The position numbers were made by a program, and so were the translations under genes. The notes under the pieces are model-generated. The model was given only the letters and a program-made list of their open reading frames with translations, was not told the origin of the DNA and made no database searches. A stretch of DNA of 8,697 nt from DASXBA01 sp046729895 (GTDB lineage: Bacteria > Actinomycetota > Thermoleophilia > Solirubrobacterales > Thermoleophilaceae): assembly GCA_046729895.1 (NCBI GenBank), contig JBKPHP010000036.1:1-8697 (forward strand), given 5' to 3'. Below are positions 5,865 to 8,697 of this stretch, piece by piece (within the stretch, counting starts at the first letter, position 1; each line of letters starts with the position of its first letter).

Positions 5865-6260
5865 ATGGGATTGAGCCACTACAGGGTCGAGGCGTCGCTG
5901 GCCGTATCCGACCTCGACAGGGCGAGGCGCTTCTACGAGCACCAGCTGGGACTCGCTCCCGGCGAGGAGGAGGATGAGGGCGTGCACTACCCGTGCGCGC
6001 AGGGGACCGGGATCAACGTATATCTCTCGGCAGAGAACGCCGGCAAGTCGCCGGCGACCCTCGCGGGCTGGTTCGTCGATGACCTCGACCAGACGATGGA
6101 CGAGCTCGCGTCGCGGGGCGTGGTCTTCGAGCAGTACGACCAGCCCGGCCTCAAAACCAACGAACGGGGCGTCTTCGATGCCGGCCGCTTCAGGGCGGCC
6201 TGGACCAAAGATCCCGACGGCAACACGATCGCGTTCACTGAGGTCTCCGTGTCTCCGTGA
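5865..6260 (+). CDS. VOC-family (glyoxalase-like) protein
   Basis: A 131-residue protein with the full two-module VOC pattern: VEASLAVSDLDRARRFYEHQ at the start, AGWFVDDLDQTMDELASRGV in the middle, and WTKDPDGNTIAFTEV at the end. The ATG is preceded by AAGGGGG (5853-5859), a usable ribosome binding site. Glu in AFTEV is in the usual place for a metal ligand. One cysteine is present (YPCAQG), not in the arrangement of arsenic-carbon lyases. It follows the broken VOC gene by 43 bases and ends against the relic on the other strand. The reaction is not predictable from sequence; members include glyoxalases, dioxygenases and drug-binding proteins. Confidence 0.85.
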   Translation: MGLSHYRVEASLAVSDLDRARRFYEHQLGLAPGEEEDEGVHYPCAQGTGINVYLSAENAGKSPATLAGWFVDDLDQTMDELASRGVVFEQYDQPGLKTNERGVFDAGRFRAAWTKDPDGNTIAFTEVSVSP

Positions 6261-6261
6261 T

Positions 6262-6531
6262 CACGTCCTCGACGGGATCGAAGGACATGTTGAGCCCGGC
6301 GAGCCACCCATTCAGGTCGGTGACCTACGCCTCGAACGCCCGCGCGCATGTGACCCTCCCGTGAAACGGGTCGTGCAGCACCGGCTCGCCAGCGAACGAC
6401 CTGATCAAAGCGTCGTGCTCCCCGGCCATCAAACCGTCGTAGTAAGGCACCGCTTCGAGCCTTTCCCGCTGCCACTTCTCCTGCAGGCCCGCCAACACTG
6501 GCGCGGAGAAGAGCTCGGGCAGCCACGGCAT
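6262..6531 (-). pseudogene. SnoaL/NTF2-like relic with internal stop
   Basis: Minus-strand translation from the ATG at 6531 gives MPWLPELFSAPVLAGLQEKW, then AVPYYDGLMAGEHDALIRSF and LHDPFHGRVTCARAFEA, which has the look of an NTF2-fold (SnoaL-like) protein of about 130 residues. A TAG at 6325-6327 interrupts it, and the same frame continues sensibly afterwards (VTDLNGWLAGLNMSFDPVED) until it runs into the 3' end of the VOC gene near 6260. So it has a nonsense codon and also lacks its last third. No good ribosome binding site precedes the ATG. It is divergent from the oxidoreductase at 6574. Family assignment is by pattern only. Confidence 0.65.
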
Positions 6532-6561
6532 CTGCCAAGCGTCCCACACCCCAGCCGGGCG

Positions 6562-6567
6562 TAGGCT
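6562..6567 (+). promoter_or_regulatory. Possible -10 element for the oxidoreductase
   Basis: TAGGCT is followed by six bases and then the GTG at 6574, where the transcript would begin. That spacing fits a leaderless gene, and no Shine-Dalgarno is present before this GTG. No clear -35 hexamer is seen, so the call is weak. Confidence 0.35.
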
Positions 6568-6573
6568 TGGTGC

Positions 6574-8235
6574 GTGGCCGAACCCCCAACGCTCCCGGGC
6601 TTCGAGGAGACCCGTGATCGCCAGGGCGCCTTTCCGCGACTGAGCGACGACGCCCTCGCCGCCCTCGAGGAACGGGGCTCGCGGCACGCCGTCGAGGCGG
6701 GCGAGCTTTTGTTCCGTGACGGCGACGAGAGCTACGACTTCTTCGCCGTTCTGTCAGGGAAGGTCGCGATCCTCGCGAACGCCGGGCGTCCCGACGAGGA
6801 GGTCATCGGCGTCCACGGCCCCGGCAGGTTCCTCGGCGAGCTCAACCTGCTGACCGGCGAGCGGGTGTATCTGACCGCGCGCGTGGCGGAGCCAGGCGAG
6901 GTGCTGCAGCTCTCGCGGGAGCGGCTGCGCGAGCTCGTTGCCGACGATCCCTCGCTGGGTGATGTGATCCTGCGCGCCTACCTCGCCCGCCGGTCGATCC
7001 TGATCGGGCTCGGCACGGGGCCGCGGCTGATCGGCTCGCGCTTCTCCGAGGACACCCGCCGCCTGCGGGTCTTCCTCGCCCGGAACCGGCTGCCGCACGG
7101 GTTCATCGACCTGGAGGAGGACGCCGGCGCCGACGCCCTCCTGCGCGAGCTGCACGTCAAGCCGGAGGAGACGCCGATCGTCCTCCGCGGCGAGGAGATG
7201 CTCCGCAACCCGAGCAACGCCGAGCTGGCTCGCGCGCTCGGGCTGGGCGCAACCGGCAGCACGGACGCGGTCTGCGACCTGCTGGTGGTCGGCGCAGGAC
7301 CAGCGGGTCTCGCGGCAGCTGTATACGGCGCCTCCGAGGGCCTCGACACGGCGATGATCGACGCGGTTGCCGCGGGCGGTCAGGCCGGGACCTCCATGCG
7401 GATCGAGAACTACCTGGGCTTCCCCGGCGGCATCTCGGGCATGGAGCTCGCGGAGCGCGCGATCGTGCAGGCGGAGAAGTTCGGCGCCCGCCTGATGGTT
7501 CCGGCCGAGGCCACGGGCTTCCGCCGGCACGAGGACCACTACCGGGTGCGGCTGGGCGACGGCGGCATGGTCGAGGCACGGACCGTGGTGATCGCCACCG
7601 GCGCGCGCTACCGGCGCCTCGGGATCCCGCGGATGGAGGAGCTGACCGGCCTCGGCGTGTACTACGCCGCGACCGCCATGGAGGCGGAGATGTGCCGCGG
7701 ATCGCACGTGGCGATCGTCGGCGGCGGTAATTCCGCCGGACAGGCCGCGGTCTTCCTTTCACGGAACGTCCGCCAGGTGACGCTGATGATCCGCGGCGGC
7801 GACCTCGCCCGGACGATGTCGCGCTACCTCATCGACCAGCTCGACCGGATCGCCAATATCGACATACGCACGCACACGGAGGTCTCGGAGCTTCTGGGCG
7901 ACCGCTCGCTCGAGGACGTAGTGGTCGAGGACAACCGAGACGGCACGCGCACCCGTCTCGGCGCGACCGCGCTGTTCGTCTTCATCGGCGCCGACCCGCG
8001 GACCGCCTGGCTCGAGGGCGAGGTGCTCCTCGACGCGAAGGGCTTCGTCCTCACCGGCGCGGAAGTCGAGGCCGAGGCAGCGGACGGGGCGCGACCGCTG
8101 CTACTCGAGACGAGTCAGCCCGGAGCGTTCGCGGTCGGCGACGTGCGCTCGAGATCGATCAAGCGCGTGGCCTCCGCGGTCGGGGAGGGCTCGATGGCGG
8201 TGCGGCTCGTGCACCAGCACCTGGCCGACCGCTGA
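6574..8235 (+). CDS. cNMP-binding-domain / thioredoxin-reductase-like FAD oxidoreductase
   Basis: A 553-residue three-domain flavoprotein. Residues about 20-140 form a cyclic-nucleotide-binding-type beta-barrel (GELLFRDGDESYDFFAVLSG, FLGELNLLTGER). The phosphate-cassette arginine is not where expected (RVYLTA in place of an R-S/T-A pattern), so true cNMP binding is doubtful. Residues about 158-222 resemble a glutaredoxin/thioredoxin-like domain (RRLRVFLARNRLPHGFIDLE, then TPIVLRG). Residues 235-553 are thioredoxin-reductase-like: FAD motif G240-AGPAG, NAD(P)H motif GGGNSAGQAA (from residue 383) and the C-terminal FAD motif FAVGDVRSRSIKRVASAVGE. The redox CATC of true thioredoxin reductases is replaced by A365-A-T-A368, so it cannot reduce thioredoxin by the standard dithiol route. 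Likely a cytosolic NAD(P)H-dependent oxidoreductase of unknown acceptor. The GTG start gives MAEPPTLPGF and fits the -10 spacing. It appears monocistronic and converges with the UBP gene 4 bases away. Confidence 0.88.
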   Translation: MAEPPTLPGFEETRDRQGAFPRLSDDALAALEERGSRHAVEAGELLFRDGDESYDFFAVLSGKVAILANAGRPDEEVIGVHGPGRFLGELNLLTGERVYLTARVAEPGEVLQLSRERLRELVADDPSLGDVILRAYLARRSILIGLGTGPRLIGSRFSEDTRRLRVFLARNRLPHGFIDLEEDAGADALLRELHVKPEETPIVLRGEEMLRNPSNAELARALGLGATGSTDAVCDLLVVGAGPAGLAAAVYGASEGLDTAMIDAVAAGGQAGTSMRIENYLGFPGGISGMELAERAIVQAEKFGARLMVPAEATGFRRHEDHYRVRLGDGGMVEARTVVIATGARYRRLGIPRMEELTGLGVYYAATAMEAEMCRGSHVAIVGGGNSAGQAAVFLSRNVRQVTLMIRGGDLARTMSRYLIDQLDRIANIDIRTHTEVSELLGDRSLEDVVVEDNRDGTRTRLGATALFVFIGADPRTAWLEGEVLLDAKGFVLTGAEVEAEAADGARPLLLETSQPGAFAVGDVRSRSIKRVASAVGEGSMAVRLVHQHLADR

Positions 8236-8239
8236 CCCC

Positions 8240-8482
8240 TCAGCCGTACAGGAGCGGCGACGGCGGAATGCGGGTCTGCCCTCGCAGATTCGGCAGCACG
8301 TACGCCACCTCGTCGATAAAGCACCACGCACACTCCTCGCCCGGCTCGAGCGAGCGGATGATCGGGTGCTCGGTCGGGGGGGCGTGGGCGGTGGCGCGCC
8401 GGTTGGGCGAATCGTCGCAGCAGCCCACGTGCCCGCACGTCAGGCAGATCCGCAGGTGCAGCCACTTGTCGCCGCTGCGAAG
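8240..8482 (-). pseudogene. UBP-type zinc-finger protein, N-terminus disrupted
   Basis: The minus strand encodes SGDKWLHLRICLTCGHVGCC, then DDSPNRRATAHAPPTEHPII and RSLEPGEECAWCFIDEVAYV, ending at a TGA at 8240-8242. This is the body of a small bacterial ubiquitin-hydrolase-type zinc finger (ZnF-UBP) protein, with many of its zinc-binding Cys and His residues (CLTCGH, CC, TAHA, EHP). The normal first part, with a C-x-H start and a second CxxC pair, is missing from this strand. Upstream the frame reads AAVDSLGKLPERHLR, which is not family-like, while the family-like VTLRELPEAVDGCE is on the plus strand at 8483-8524. The only ATG in frame (8428) would start inside the domain and remove ligands. 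The protein as encoded is probably non-functional. It converges with the oxidoreductase gene. Confidence 0.7.
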
Positions 8483-8524
8483 GTGACGCTCCGGGAGCTT
8501 CCCGAGGCTGTCGACGGCTGCGAG
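8483..8524 (+). other. Inverted N-terminal segment of the UBP gene (about 42 bp)
   Basis: On the plus strand this piece reads VTLRELPEAVDGCE, the typical N-terminal segment of UBP zinc-finger proteins, where it normally precedes ECLRSGDKWLHLR. The rest of that gene is on the minus strand immediately to the left. Short direct matches (GCTGCGA at 8475-8481 and 8518-8524) lie at the left flank and right end of the block. Its right end runs straight into the tRNA-like sequence. Confidence 0.6.
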
Positions 8525-8605
8525 GGGGAGGGATTCGAACCCTCGAGGGACCTGACGGCCCCTAACGGTTTTCGAGACCTGGGCGATGGTCTCTGAAGAC
8601 CGTTA
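8520..8605 (-). tRNA. Degenerate class II tRNA, 3' half (Ser-CGA-like)
   Basis: On the minus strand, a textbook T arm (GAGGG-TTCGAAT-CCCTC; plus positions 8528-8544) is preceded by a long variable arm with a 7-bp stem (AGGGGCC-GTCA-GGTCCCT; 8546-8563). Before that comes CTCGAAAACCGT, matching a serine anticodon loop with CGA. The 5' half does not follow: only GGT of the 5' anticodon stem is present, then an inverted copy of the anticodon region. No D arm with the conserved GG is clear. The acceptor 3' strand (CCCCTCGC, 8520-8527) lacks a good 5' partner and CCA, and it overlaps the end of the inverted UBP piece. Removing 8572-8593 would instead give a perfect anticodon arm ACGGT-CTTCAAA-ACCGT with UCA (Sec-like), so the identity is ambiguous. 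Probably not a functional tRNA as it stands. Confidence 0.55.
8563..8605. repeat. Inverted repeat formed from a tRNA anticodon region
   Basis: Arms of 17 bases (8563-8579) and 18 bases (8588-8605) are complementary except for one substitution and one extra base, around the 8-base loop TGGGCGAT. The left arm contains the tRNA anticodon 3' half. The right arm is its near-exact reverse complement where the tRNA 5' half should be. Confidence 0.7.
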
Positions 8606-8638
8606 CGCCGCGCTGGGCGCGTCCCGCATCGTGCCTGT

Positions 8639-8656
8639 CGCTTTCACGCGAAAGCG
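8639..8656. repeat. Short hairpin upstream of the tRNA-like sequence
   Basis: CGCTTTC-ACGC-GAAAGCG forms a 7-bp perfect stem with a 4-base loop. It overlaps a 10-base palindrome GCGCTAGCGC at 8654-8663. There is no T-run on either side to make it a clear intrinsic terminator. Confidence 0.5.
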
Positions 8657-8697
8657 CTAGCGCGTCGAGTGCGGGCGGAGATTGGCGCAGTTCGTCC

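Noticed and set aside
5013..5987. 324-residue minus-strand open frame
   Set aside because: Low-complexity Arg/Gly/Pro translation antisense to recognised VOC and ArsC-like sequence, with no domain pattern.
6754..7707. 317-residue minus-strand open frame
   Set aside because: Antisense shadow of the flavoprotein oxidoreductase, a common effect of high GC content.
8366..8596. 76-residue plus-strand open frame as a gene
   Set aside because: Only VTLRELPEAVDGCE is family-like and is explained as an inverted UBP fragment. The rest is antisense to the UBP gene and the tRNA.
1..8697. CRISPR array, insertion sequence or integrase gene
   Set aside because: No regularly spaced repeats, transposase motifs or recombinase catalytic patterns were seen on either strand.

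Overview
The window is very GC-rich, uses GTG starts freely and carries protein families (a degenerate receiver-type regulator, ArsR-ArsC fusion, cNMP-domain/thioredoxin-reductase-like flavoprotein, UBP zinc finger) that together suggest a high-GC actinobacterium, probably Thermoleophilia/Solirubrobacterales. The taxonomic call comes from remembered protein styles, not a search.

Layout. Bases 1-252 hold nothing recognisable apart from a strong ribosome binding site. A DUF2231-Rieske membrane/iron-sulfur protein follows (253-1179), then about 440 bases without a recognisable gene, then a small three-helix membrane protein of unknown function (1621-2175). From about 2180 to 2681 on the minus strand lies a broken receiver-domain regulator. 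Divergent from it, with an 18-bp ArsR-type palindrome between them, is a compact metal/metalloid cluster: an ArsR-arsenate reductase fusion (2711-3499), a VOC/glyoxalase-fold protein (3492-3875) and a full-length ChrA chromate transporter (3882-5081). These are packed head to tail with an overlap and a 6-base gap, so they look like one operon. Downstream comes debris: a truncated second ArsC-like gene (5142-~5280), a frameshifted VOC gene (~5375-5821), an intact VOC gene (5865-6260) and a minus-strand SnoaL/NTF2-like relic (~6262-6531). An intact three-domain flavoprotein oxidoreductase (6574-8235) follows. The right end carries a minus-strand UBP zinc-finger gene whose N-terminus is disrupted (8240-8482) and a degenerate class II tRNA 3' half (8520-8605).

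How the genes fit. The central operon would reduce arsenate (ArsC domain) under ArsR-type control and move chromate (ChrA). No arsenite efflux pump is visible, so the arsenic half looks incomplete in this window.

The most unusual signal is rearrangement. At two places a piece of a gene's coding sequence reads correctly only on the opposite strand from the rest of that gene: 2220-2348 inside the receiver regulator and 8483-8524 at the UBP N-terminus. At a third (8563-8605) a tRNA anticodon region is followed by an imperfect inverted copy of itself. These look like short local inversions or inverted template switches. They could be real micro-inversions or assembly chimeras, and raw reads would decide.
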